Source: Planctomycetota bacterium (GTDB lineage: Bacteria > Planctomycetota > Phycisphaerae > Phycisphaerales > SM1A02). Taken from it: a stretch of DNA of 34,288 nucleotides. The notes below the pieces were generated by a model. That model did no database searches. It saw only the letters and a program-made list of their open reading frames with translations, and was not told the origin of the DNA. The position numbers and the translations under genes were made by a program. Where the stretch lies: NCBI GenBank assembly GCA_016873255.1, contig VGXR01000029.1, positions 1 to 34,288 on the forward strand, given 5' to 3'. Below are positions 8,009 to 14,912 of the stretch, piece after piece. Each line of letters opens with the position of its first letter. The stretch's first letter is position 1.

Positions 8009-8690
8009 CCGCCTCCCTGCAGTAGCGGCCGCAGATCGCGTCGGTGGCGCACGAGTTCCCGCGCGCACGGCACACCGCGCGCCCGTGGAAGATCAGGAGA
8101 TGGCTCAGGTCGCTCCAGCGCTCGCGCGGGAAGAGCGCCATCAGGTCGCGCTCGGCCTTGCCGGGGTCCTCGTGGCGGGTGAGCCCCATGCGCAGCGCCA
8201 GGCGCCCGACGTGCGTGTCAACCACCACCCCGGCCTGGATGCCGAAGCAGTTTCCGAGGACGACGTTCGCCGTCTTGCGTGCCACGCCCCGCAGGGCCAG
8301 CAGCGACTCCATGTCCCGGGGCACCTCGCCGGCGTGCCGCTCCACCAGCGCGGCCATCGACTCATGCACGGCGCGCGCCTTGTTGCGCCACAGGCCGATG
8401 GTGCGGATGTGCGGCGCGATGTCGTCGGGCGTGGCGCGCGCGTAGTCGGCGGGAGCGGGGAAGCGCCGGAAGAGGGCCGGGGTGGCGGCGTTCACGCCCT
8501 CGTCGGTCGCCTGCGCGCTGAGGATGGTCGCCACCAGCAGCTCGTGCGGCCGCGTCCAGTCGAGCCTGCAGTGCGCCTCGGGGTAGCGGCGGTCGAGGTC
8601 CGCGAGCAGGGCGTTCGCCCGCTCGCGCTGCTTGGGCGACTTGCGCGGAAGGGCGAACGGGATCTCCGGCTGCGGCGCGGCGTCAGGCAT
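7983..8690 (-). CDS. nth: Endonuclease III (DNA glycosylase/AP lyase)
   Basis: A 235-residue base-excision repair enzyme that removes oxidised pyrimidines and cleaves the abasic site. The helix-hairpin-helix is LLALRGVARKTANVVLG with the catalytic lysine K139; the catalytic aspartate is D158 in VVDTHVGRLALRMGL. Q in SAQATDEGVN is also conserved. The C-terminal cysteines C207, C214, C220 and C224 have spacing C-x6-C-x5-C-x3-C instead of the usual C-x6-C-x2-C-x5-C. The ATG at 8690 overlaps the stop codon of the upstream membrane-protein gene by 8 bp, suggesting coupled translation. The 3' end overlaps the convergent gene by 26 bp. Confidence 0.93.
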   Translation of the reverse strand: MPDAAPQPEIPFALPRKSPKQRERANALLADLDRRYPEAHCRLDWTRPHELLVATILSAQATDEGVNAATPALFRRFPAPADYARATPDDIAPHIRTIGLWRNKARAVHESMAALVERHAGEVPRDMESLLALRGVARKTANVVLGNCFGIQAGVVVDTHVGRLALRMGLTRHEDPGKAERDLMALFPRERWSDLSHLLIFHGRAVCRARGNSCATDAICGRYCREAVTRRRRGP

Positions 8691-9303
8691 CGGGCGTGCG
8701 GGGTGCGGCGGGCGGCATGGAGGCGGGCGGCATGGAGGCGGGCGGCATGAGGGCGGCCGGAATGAGGGCGGCCGGGAACGCGGCCGTCCCGAGGAGCACC
8801 GCGCCCAGCGTGATGCGGTGCAGCGTGTCCGCGACGCGGTGGGCGGCGTCGAACGAGGTGCGCGCGGCATCGGCGGCGGCGCGATCGCCGTCGGCGATCG
8901 CCTGCCACCATGCCAGGAGGTCCGCGTTCATGCCGGGTGCGGTCCACGCGCGCCACGCCATGAGGCAGGCGGCGGCCGCCACGCACGCCACGAGGATCCG
9001 CCGCGCCCAGGGCGCGCCGCGCATGCCGCGCAGGCGCGCCAGCCGGACGGTGCAGGCAACGCTCAGGCTCGACGCGCCGATCTGCACCCAGTCGGAGAGC
9101 AGGAAGACGGGGGCCAGCATTCGGCCGGCGGCGTGACGCCCCATCTCGGCGGTGTCGCCCGCGAAGAACGCCTCGGTTCCCGCGACGGAGATCCCGATCC
9201 TCGGCAGCGTGGCGAACGCGCCCATCGCGGCGGCGCCGGCGGACGCGAGCGCGGCCACCCAGGCGACCAGCGCAAGGAGGAGGAGCGTGGCCGTGGGCCG
9301 CAT
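8683..9303 (-). CDS. Membrane protein of unknown function
   Basis: A 206-residue protein with about four hydrophobic segments: residues 5-30, 64-85, 103-122 and 165-185. There is no recognised domain. The C-terminus (LIPAALMPPASMPPASMPP) comes from a 15-bp DNA tandem repeat at 8707-8766 and so may vary in length. The central loop (ADLLAWWQAIADGDRAAAD) is acidic and Ala-rich. Its stop codon lies inside the start of nth, so nth likely depends on it for transcription. TAGACT lies 6 nt upstream of its ATG. Confidence 0.65.
   Translation of the reverse strand: MRPTATLLLLALVAWVAALASAGAAAMGAFATLPRIGISVAGTEAFFAGDTAEMGRHAAGRMLAPVFLLSDWVQIGASSLSVACTVRLARLRGMRGAPWARRILVACVAAAACLMAWRAWTAPGMNADLLAWWQAIADGDRAAADAARTSFDAAHRVADTLHRITLGAVLLGTAAFPAALIPAALMPPASMPPASMPPAAPRTPDA
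8707..8766. repeat. 15-bp tandem repeat inside a coding region
   Basis: Three near-identical units of GGCGGGCGGCATGGA (8707, 8722, 8737) plus one diverged unit (8752). They encode the C-terminal MPPAS repeats of the membrane protein on the minus strand. Because 15 is a multiple of three, slippage changes length without shifting frame. Confidence 0.85.
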
Positions 9304-9309
9304 GCGACG

Positions 9310-9315
9310 AGTCTA
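9310..9315 (-). promoter_or_regulatory. -10 box for the membrane protein-nth pair (leaderless type)
   Basis: TAGACT on the minus strand, 6 nt before the ATG at 9303. It lies in a 46-bp divergent gap with the plus-strand box at 9337-9342. Confidence 0.55.
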
Positions 9316-9336
9316 GCCCGCCGCGGATCGCGTCGA

Positions 9337-9342
9337 TACGCT
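9337..9342 (+). promoter_or_regulatory. -10 box for the gene at 9350 (leaderless type)
   Basis: TACGCT, 7 nt before the ATG at 9350. No Shine-Dalgarno sequence is present in the gap. Confidence 0.55.
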
Positions 9343-9349
9343 GCATCGC

Positions 9350-10099
9350 ATGCCCCAGCGCACGCAGTCGGCGCTCTCGGTCACCATCGCTCCGCTCGGC
9401 GTGCCGGGCGAGGCGATGGCGTGGGCATCGTCCGCGGGGCTGCGCGGAGTGCAGCTGAGCGTCACGGGCGGCGGGCTCCGTCCGCGCGACCTCGGCCCGA
9501 GCGCTCGCCGCGACCTGCGCGCAATGCTCACGAGGCTCGAGCTCACGCCGTCCGGGATCGACGCGCTGGTCCCCGCGTCGCACTTCATCGACCCCGCGAC
9601 CGCCGAGCGCGCGGTGGATGCGGTGCAGGGCGCATGCGAGCTTGCCGCCGACCTCGGCCGGGTGCCCGTGACCGTGCAGCTTCCCGCAGCGGGCGATGAG
9701 ACGACCGCGGCCCGGCGCGACGCGGCCGTCGCGCTCGTTGCGGCCGCCGCGGACCGCGTTGGCGTCACGCTCGCGGACCTCGGCGGCGGTGCCATGGCGC
9801 CGTGGCCGCCGGTGGGCATCGCGGTGGACCCGGTGGCGGTGCTCGGCGATGGCGGCGACCCCTCGGCGGCGGTGGCGCGGGCCGGTGCCCGGCTGACGGG
9901 CGTGCGGGTGGTGGACCTCCTCCGCTCCGGGATGCGCGGTCCGGTCGGCGTGTCCGGTGAGTCGCGCCTGGACGTCCTGGCCTATCGCGTGGCGGTGGGC
10001 GTGGCGGGGTACCGAGGACTGCCGGTGGTGGATTGCCGCCAATGGAACGATCCGCGTGCGGGGGTGCTGGGTTCCGTGGCCGCGTGGCAGCAGGCGTGA
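9350..10099 (+). CDS. Sugar phosphate isomerase/epimerase-like TIM-barrel protein
   Basis: A 249-residue protein that looks like a shortened xylose-isomerase-type TIM barrel. The pattern of strand plus glycine ends is visible in GLRGVQLSVTGGG, LTPSGIDALVPASHF, RVPVTVQLPAA, GVTLADLGGG, TGVRVVDLL and GLPVVDCRQWN. The metal-binding Glu/His residues of active family members are not obvious, so catalytic activity is uncertain. No signal peptide is present. It is followed after 37 bp by a gene with its own -10 box. The fold assignment is inference from pattern; the function is unknown. Confidence 0.6.
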   Translation: MPQRTQSALSVTIAPLGVPGEAMAWASSAGLRGVQLSVTGGGLRPRDLGPSARRDLRAMLTRLELTPSGIDALVPASHFIDPATAERAVDAVQGACELAADLGRVPVTVQLPAAGDETTAARRDAAVALVAAAADRVGVTLADLGGGAMAPWPPVGIAVDPVAVLGDGGDPSAAVARAGARLTGVRVVDLLRSGMRGPVGVSGESRLDVLAYRVAVGVAGYRGLPVVDCRQWNDPRAGVLGSVAAWQQA

Positions 10100-10123
10100 G
10101 CCGCGCGCCGCAGCCCGGGCCAC

Positions 10124-10129
10124 TACACT
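10124..10129 (+). promoter_or_regulatory. -10 box for the gene at 10137 (leaderless type)
   Basis: TACACT, 7 nt before the ATG at 10137, in the 37-bp gap after the previous stop codon. It suggests independent transcription although the genes are close and co-oriented. Confidence 0.55.
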
Positions 10130-10136
10130 TGCGGAC

Positions 10137-10838
10137 ATGGTGCGACGCGGGTCCCCGGCCCTCTACGAATTGATGCGCAAGCCCGGGCAGGGCGGGTCCG
10201 CGGGCGGCGATGCTCCTGCCGATGGTGCACCCACGGGCGCGTCTCGCCGCGGCGGCACAGGCCCGGCGCTCCCGGACTCCTTCGAGGTCTCGCTCGGCAA
10301 GGCCGCGGCCATCGCCGCCGGCTGCATCGTGCTGATCGCGATCGCCTATGGCATCGGCGTGCAGCGCGGGCGTTCCGTGTCCAAGGGGCCGGCGTCGCCG
10401 GACGCGACACCCGTGGTCGAGGTGGCAGTGCCCCCGACGCCCGTCAACCAAGGGTCCACGACGACGCCCGGCGGGTCCGCGCCTGCGGCGCAGCGAAAGC
10501 CGGCGGGCACGGACCGGGCGACCTCGGCAACCGATAACACCGTCGACCCGCGCATGAAGGGCGTGAAGTACTACGTGCTGGCACACCCCTCGAGCGAGCG
10601 CGCCGCCGAAATGGTCGAATTCTGCCGGGAGAACGGCCTTGAAGCGTTCCTCGTTCCCGATGATAATGCCTTGCTTCGCAAGATCGTCGTCTTGCCCGGC
10701 TACCGCGACGCATCGGAGAAGAACTCTCCGGAGATCAAGGCCTTGGAGGCCAAGATCCGAAGCGTCGGAGACAAGTGGAAGCGCTCGTCGCGCGGGAACA
10801 AGGATTTCAGCGACGCGTATCCCGAGCTCCATAGGTAG
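10137..10838 (+). CDS. Single-pass membrane protein with SPOR-like C-terminal domain
   Basis: A 233-residue protein. Residues 1-50 are Gly/Ala/Pro-rich and probably cytoplasmic. One hydrophobic segment follows near residues 55-75 (AAAIAAGCIVLIAIAYGIGV), then a Pro/Thr/Ala linker to about residue 138. The C-terminal 90 residues start at KYYVLAHPSSERAAEM and contain FCRENGLEAFLV and RKIVVLPGY. The short strand-helix-strand order and YYVL...A.....C...G....V pattern resemble SPOR-type peptidoglycan-binding domains, but the match is weak. A role at the cell envelope is inferred only. Confidence 0.6.
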   Translation: MVRRGSPALYELMRKPGQGGSAGGDAPADGAPTGASRRGGTGPALPDSFEVSLGKAAAIAAGCIVLIAIAYGIGVQRGRSVSKGPASPDATPVVEVAVPPTPVNQGSTTTPGGSAPAAQRKPAGTDRATSATDNTVDPRMKGVKYYVLAHPSSERAAEMVEFCRENGLEAFLVPDDNALLRKIVVLPGYRDASEKNSPEIKALEAKIRSVGDKWKRSSRGNKDFSDAYPELHR

Positions 10839-10872
10839 CGGCAGGTCGCCGATCCTCAACTGACCGCACCAA

Positions 10873-10886
10873 GCTGCTTCCGCAGC
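10873..10886 (+). other. Short hairpin upstream of the small basic protein gene
   Basis: GCTGC (10873-10877) and GCAGC (10882-10886) form a 5-bp stem with loop TTCC, in the 84-bp gap 10839-10922. There is no T-run after it. It could belong to the leader of the next gene or end the previous transcript. AAGGA at about 10910-10914 is a plausible ribosome binding site for the ATG at 10923. Confidence 0.3.
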
Positions 10887-10922
10887 CACGAACGACCCGA
10901 ACCTTATCAAGGACCGATCCCG

Positions 10923-11258
10923 ATGAGCCTTCACCGCAGCCTCAAGACCAAGTCCGGCGCCCTGAACCAGCACCGCAACGTGCTGACCCGCGCCGAGCGC
11001 ATCAAGAGGCTGAGCGACGAGGAGCGCTTTGACGCGGGCAAGCAGTCCGCGCTCGCCCTCGTGAAGGTCCGCAGCATCAAGGTCGCCGCGGGCAAGAAGC
11101 CCAAGAAGGCCGAGGAGGCCGGCGCCGAGGACGCGGCCAAGCCGGCCGCCGGTGCCAAGCCCGCTGCGGGCGCCAAGCCCGCTGCGGGCGCCAAGGCCGC
11201 TGCCCCGGCTGCCAAGGCCGCGGCCCCGGCCGCCAAGGCCGGCGCCGCCAAGAAGTGA
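10923..11258 (+). CDS. PVC-type small basic protein with Lys/Ala/Pro-rich tail
   Basis: A 111-residue very basic protein. Residues 1-60 (MSLHRSLKTKSGALNQHRN, then VLTRAERIKRL and KVRSIKV) match the small basic protein found in Planctomycetes, Verrucomicrobia and Chlamydiae, whose function is uncertain but which looks like a nucleic-acid- or ribosome-associated protein. Residues 58-111 are a low-complexity tail of repeated AKPAAG and AAPAAK units, like histone-H1-type tails; the DNA carries an 18-bp tandem repeat. An SD-like AAGGA precedes the ATG by about 8-12 nt. The stop overlaps the possible GTG start of the aminotransferase gene. Confidence 0.82.
   Translation: MSLHRSLKTKSGALNQHRNVLTRAERIKRLSDEERFDAGKQSALALVKVRSIKVAAGKKPKKAEEAGAEDAAKPAAGAKPAAGAKPAAGAKAAAPAAKAAAPAAKAGAAKK
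11135..11235. repeat. Tandem repeat encoding the Ala/Lys/Pro tail
   Basis: Consecutive copies of GCCAAGCCCGCTGCGGGC (18 bp) followed by related GCCAAGGCCGC units. The repeat keeps the reading frame of the small basic protein. Confidence 0.75.
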
Positions 11259-11263
11259 GCCAC

Positions 11264-12451
11264 ATGACCACGCACGCACATGCAGGCGGCCCCCTGGGCC
11301 GCCTGTCTCTTTCCAAGCTGATCTCGGAGCGCGCGCGCTCCGTGGACGCCTCCGGCATCCGCCGGGTCTTCGACCTCGCCGCGAAGATGAAGGACCCGAT
11401 CAACCTGTCGATCGGGCAGCCGGACTTCCCGGTTCCGCAGTCGATGAAGGACGCCGCGAAGGCCGCGATCGACGCCGACCGCAACGGCTACACGGTGACC
11501 CAGGGCATCCCCGAGCTGCTGCACGCGATCTGGGGCCACCTGAAGGACAACGTGGGCTGGCACGGCCCCACCGACGACCTCGGCGTCGTCGTGACGAGCG
11601 GCACGAGCGGCGCCATCGTGCTCGCCGCGATGGCGATCCTCGACCCCGGCGACGAGATCATCATCCCCGACCCGTACTTCGTGATGTACGCGCAGCTCGG
11701 CAAGCTGACCGGCGGGACGGTGGTGAAGTGCGACACCTATCCCGACTTCCGGATGACCGCCGAGCGCATCGAGCGCTGCATCACGCCGCGCACCAAGGCC
11801 GTGCTCCTGTGCACGCCGAGCAACCCGTGCGGCACCGTGCTCTCCGGCGCCGAGCTCCGCGACATCGTCGACCTCTGCCGCCGCGAGGGGATCCTCCTCA
11901 TCAGCGACGAGATCTACGACGAGTTCTGCTTCTCCGACGCGCGGGAGGACGGGCGTTGCCCGAGCCCGGCGCGCTTCAGCGACGAGTGCCTCCTCGTCCG
12001 CGGCTTCGGCAAGACCTACGGATGCACCGGATGGCGCATGGGCTACGTGGCCGGCCCGAAGGCGCTGGTGCAGGAGGTGGCGAAGTTCCAGCAGTACACC
12101 TACGTGTGCGCCCCGAGCATCGCGCAGTGGGGCGTGGTGCCGAGCTTCGGCGTGGACCTCGCGCCGATCGTGCGCGACTACGAGGCCCGGCGGCAGCAGG
12201 TGGTGGACGCGTTCGCGGGCGTGACGAGCGTTCCGCGCCCGTGCGGGGCGTTCTACGCGTTTGTCGAGGTTCCGAAGCGGCTCGGCCTGACGGGCCAGCA
12301 GTTCGTGGAGCGCGCCATCGAGCAGCGCGTCTTGGTGATCCCGGGGGGCGTGTTCAGCTCGCGCGACACGCACTTCCGCATCAGCTTCGCCACGCGGCCC
12401 GACAAGCTCTCCGAGGGGCTCGGCATCCTGCGCGGCATGATGACGGCCTGA
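11264..12451 (+). CDS. Class I/II PLP-dependent aminotransferase (aspartate-type)
   Basis: A 395-residue fold-type I aminotransferase. Visible signatures are INLSIGQPDFPVP at the N-terminus, SGTSGAI for the cofactor phosphate, PSNPCGT for substrate/PLP contacts, SDEIYDEF with the PLP aspartate, and GFGKTYGCTGWRMGY with the Schiff-base lysine K250; the C-terminus has the carboxylate-binding Arg in FRISFAT. It probably moves amino groups between an amino acid and 2-oxoglutarate; the exact substrate cannot be read. The ATG at 11264 and a GTG at 11255 overlapping the previous TGA are both possible starts. A terminator-like hairpin lies inside the first 15 codons (11283-11313). Confidence 0.9.
   Translation: MTTHAHAGGPLGRLSLSKLISERARSVDASGIRRVFDLAAKMKDPINLSIGQPDFPVPQSMKDAAKAAIDADRNGYTVTQGIPELLHAIWGHLKDNVGWHGPTDDLGVVVTSGTSGAIVLAAMAILDPGDEIIIPDPYFVMYAQLGKLTGGTVVKCDTYPDFRMTAERIERCITPRTKAVLLCTPSNPCGTVLSGAELRDIVDLCRREGILLISDEIYDEFCFSDAREDGRCPSPARFSDECLLVRGFGKTYGCTGWRMGYVAGPKALVQEVAKFQQYTYVCAPSIAQWGVVPSFGVDLAPIVRDYEARRQQVVDAFAGVTSVPRPCGAFYAFVEVPKRLGLTGQQFVERAIEQRVLVIPGGVFSSRDTHFRISFATRPDKLSEGLGILRGMMTA
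11283..11313 (+). terminator. Terminator-like hairpin inside the start of the aminotransferase gene
   Basis: CAGGCGGCCC (11283-11292) pairs perfectly with GGGCCGCCTG (11296-11305) around loop CCT, and TCTCTTTCC follows. This is the strongest intrinsic-terminator shape in the window. It sits 25 bp after the small basic protein stop codon. It could end part of the transcripts of that gene, with translation of the aminotransferase start opposing it. Confidence 0.6.
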
Positions 12452-12481
12452 CCGCGCCGGCGAAATGGGCACCTGGCCCGT

Positions 12482-12522
12482 GGCGCCCGTCCTCGTCCTT
12501 CGGGACGGAGGAGCGGGGCGCC
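12482..12522. terminator. Probable bidirectional terminator hairpin
   Basis: Long imperfect hairpin in the convergent gap 12452-12574: GGCGCCC (12482-12488) with GGGCGCC (12516-12522), CCTC with GAGG, and an inner GTCC-TTCG-GGAC (12495-12506) with a stable UUCG tetraloop. No T-run is present on either side. It separates the aminotransferase from the minus-strand lipoprotein gene. Confidence 0.55.
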
Positions 12523-12574
12523 GGCGGGCCCGATGCGCGTTCCGTGAACTCGGGGGCGCGAGGCGCCGCGGCGG

Positions 12575-12772
12575 TCACTTCTTCTTGGTGTCGGCGGCCG
12601 CGTCGGTCGACGACGACATCTTCTCCTTGAGCGCCTCGTTGGGGCTCTTCAGGCTGCCCGCGGCCGGGCGATCTTCGTTCTTCTGGACGGGCTTCGTCGG
12701 CGGCGAGCCGCCGCCGCAGGCGGTCAGGGCGAGGACGACGGCGACGGTGCCGATCGACAGGACGGTCTTCAT
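12575..12772 (-). CDS. Small lipoprotein, unknown function
   Basis: A 65-residue protein with a signal sequence ending in the lipobox LALTACGGG, so it is probably lipid-anchored at Cys19. The mature 46 residues are polar and probably disordered (PPTKPVQKNEDRPAAG, then KEKMSSSTDAAAD) and end in KKK. No domain is visible. It is preceded by 119 bp without a gene that holds a GC-rich hairpin (12797-12824), and followed by the convergent hairpin at 12482-12522. Confidence 0.7.
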   Translation of the reverse strand: MKTVLSIGTVAVVLALTACGGGSPPTKPVQKNEDRPAAGSLKSPNEALKEKMSSSTDAAADTKKK

Positions 12773-12796
12773 GGTGGGTGCCTCAATGCCTTTCGC

Positions 12797-12824
12797 TGCT
12801 CGGACGAGCGGGCCGAGCGGCCCG
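12797..12824 (-). terminator. Possible terminator region after the metallophosphoesterase gene
   Basis: CGGGCC (12809-12814) and GGCCCG (12819-12824) form a 6-bp stem with a GAGC loop. Next to it GCTC-GGAC-GAGC forms a second short stem. They lie in the 119-bp gap 12773-12891. No T-run follows, so the call is tentative. Confidence 0.35.
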
Positions 12825-12891
12825 TTGCGCGTGTGCCGGCCCTCGCCGGGGTCCGCGCGGGGTGGAGTGTCGCAGAGAGGTTCGTCCGCCG

Positions 12892-14877
12892 TCAAGGGGA
12901 GGTTCCCGCCTTGGCGAGGGGCCAGCGGCCGTTGGCGCCGCCGGGCGCCAGCCACCGCCACTGCGTGTGGTAGGTGTCGTCGTTGTCGGCAACGCCTACC
13001 TGCAGGGCCTTCGGGGCTGCACCGGCCGGCATCCGCACCTCCAGGCGCGCGGTCCATTCCGTGCCATCGGCATCCTTGGCGAAGGTCCACGCGCAGCCCT
13101 TCTCGCCGCAGGCGAAGCCCGGCGTGAACGGTTCGCAGAGGAGGTCGAGCCCCGGATTCGCTCCCTGGAAGTCCACCAGGACGCGCACCGCATCGGCGTG
13201 CGGGTTGCCCCGGCGCTTGGGGTCGGGCTCGGTCCATTGCGGCGCACCCGTGGCGCGGTCGTCCGGGACGCGGACGTCGATGACGAGCGTCGACCCGTCG
13301 GCCGCGATCGCGGCCCGCAGCGTGGGGTTGGCCTCGCGCGTGTCGTAGGGCGAGTAGTCCCATGCGAGCACCGGGTACGGCGCGCCGGCATCGATCGCCG
13401 TGGCCGCCTGCACCGTGCGGTCGATGGGGAGCCGCGTCGGCAGGTAGACGGGCACCGGGCGCGACTTGGTGTCCGTGAACACGGCGTACACGTCGAGCTG
13501 CGGGGTGCGCACGTCACCGACGGGCTGCGGCAGGAGCCGCGCCGGCAGCGACACCGTCCGCTCCGCGCCGGGTGCCAGCTCGGCTGCCAGCGCACCGGGG
13601 TCGCACTCGACCACGCGGCGCGCGTGCGCGGACATGGTGTGCTCGTTGTCGACATCCGCGAGCGCGTGGCTCGTCCACCCGTTGGCGCCGCCGGGCGCGC
13701 CCGGCGTGCCGCGCCCGCCGCGGCCAGGGGTCCACCACGCGGGCGCCGCGCCAGGGGCGGTCAGGAGCCCCGGCGGCTCGAGCGTGATCCGGATCGGCAC
13801 GTCCGTCGGGTTGCGGACGACGAGCTCCACGGCGACGGTGCGCGGCTCGGTCAGCGTGCCCGGGTCGGGCAGGCGGCCGGTGGCGCGCACGGCCGCGGGC
13901 TCGCGCAGCTTCCACACCCGGTCCTGGTCGGCGCGCACCACGAAGTCCCCGGGAAGCACCAATCCGACCGGCTGGTGCCAGACGCGGAGCTCGCCGCGCG
14001 CGGTGCAGTCGACGAACGTCAGGTGCTGCAGCTGGCCGGCAAGCGGCGGCTGGTCGATCATGCCGCCGCAGGTTCCCACGATGTGGTACTGCACGCCGTT
14101 GACGTCGGGGTCCCGCTGCAGTGCATGGAAGTGGCCGGCGATCACGGCATCGACGCCTGCCTTCTCGAGGAGCGGCTGCACGCGCGTGCCCCACGCCACC
14201 GATGCCGAGCGCCACAGCGGCCGGTGCATCAGGAGGAAGATGGGCTTCGCGCGCGCCGCGGCCGCATCGAGCGCGCCGGCGAGCCACGCGAGCTGCGCCT
14301 CGGAGAGGATGATCCGGCCGTCGCCGAGCCCTTCGTCGCTGAAGAGGACGATGGCGGTGGCCAGGTCCAGTTCCACCGCGTAGTGGAGCGGACCGAAGCG
14401 CTCCCGGTAGCGGTCGGCGAAGGTGCGGTCGGCCGGGCTGCGCGAGCCCGAGATCACGTCGTGGTTGCCGGGCGTCGGGTAGAAGGCGGGCACGAGCCGG
14501 CCGACGCGCGCGAGATAGCCGTCGACCTCGCGTTCCCATCGGGCACCGTCGCGCGTGTAGCCCTGCACCATGTCGCCGACCGTGAACACGGCATCGGGTC
14601 GGACGAGGTTGAGGTCCTCGACGGCGGCCTCGAGGTAGGGCAGCCCCCAGTCGCGGCCGGTGGTGCGGTCCGGGAGGATGGCGATCCGCTGCACGCGCGG
14701 GCGCGCGGGGTCGGTGACGGTCTGCCCGTCGATCGCTCGGCCGTCGTCGGCGCGCCGGAAGGCGGGCGTGAGCGGGTTGTACTTCGTGGGCGCGCCCTGC
14801 GACGCCGGGGATGCGGGCGCGGAGCACGAGGCGGCCAGGATGGCGGTGGCGATGGCAGCGGCCGGGAACCGGTTCAT
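12892..14877 (-). CDS. Exported metallophosphoesterase with C-terminal carbohydrate-binding-like domain
   Basis: A 661-residue protein with a signal sequence and lipobox-like AASCSAP, so secreted or lipid-anchored. Residues 65-320 carry calcineurin-type phosphoesterase motifs: GDMVQG, GNHDV, MHRPLW and GHFHAL. The first metal motif, normally DxH, reads PDRTTG here (D-R-T). A middle domain follows with Ig-like strands (VELVVRNPTDVPIRITLEPPG). The last 150 residues (STLVIDVRVPDD, then DAVRVLVDFQGANPG) resemble family-9-type carbohydrate-binding or related beta-sandwich domains. The substrate is unknown. It follows the glycosyltransferase gene by 35 bp on the same strand. Confidence 0.83.
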   Translation of the reverse strand: MNRFPAAAIATAILAASCSAPASPASQGAPTKYNPLTPAFRRADDGRAIDGQTVTDPARPRVQRIAILPDRTTGRDWGLPYLEAAVEDLNLVRPDAVFTVGDMVQGYTRDGARWEREVDGYLARVGRLVPAFYPTPGNHDVISGSRSPADRTFADRYRERFGPLHYAVELDLATAIVLFSDEGLGDGRIILSEAQLAWLAGALDAAAARAKPIFLLMHRPLWRSASVAWGTRVQPLLEKAGVDAVIAGHFHALQRDPDVNGVQYHIVGTCGGMIDQPPLAGQLQHLTFVDCTARGELRVWHQPVGLVLPGDFVVRADQDRVWKLREPAAVRATGRLPDPGTLTEPRTVAVELVVRNPTDVPIRITLEPPGLLTAPGAAPAWWTPGRGGRGTPGAPGGANGWTSHALADVDNEHTMSAHARRVVECDPGALAAELAPGAERTVSLPARLLPQPVGDVRTPQLDVYAVFTDTKSRPVPVYLPTRLPIDRTVQAATAIDAGAPYPVLAWDYSPYDTREANPTLRAAIAADGSTLVIDVRVPDDRATGAPQWTEPDPKRRGNPHADAVRVLVDFQGANPGLDLLCEPFTPGFACGEKGCAWTFAKDADGTEWTARLEVRMPAGAAPKALQVGVADNDDTYHTQWRWLAPGGANGRWPLAKAGTSP

Positions 14878-14912
14878 GCGCGCAGTGAACCCGATGCGCG
14901 CGCGCCGTGCGT

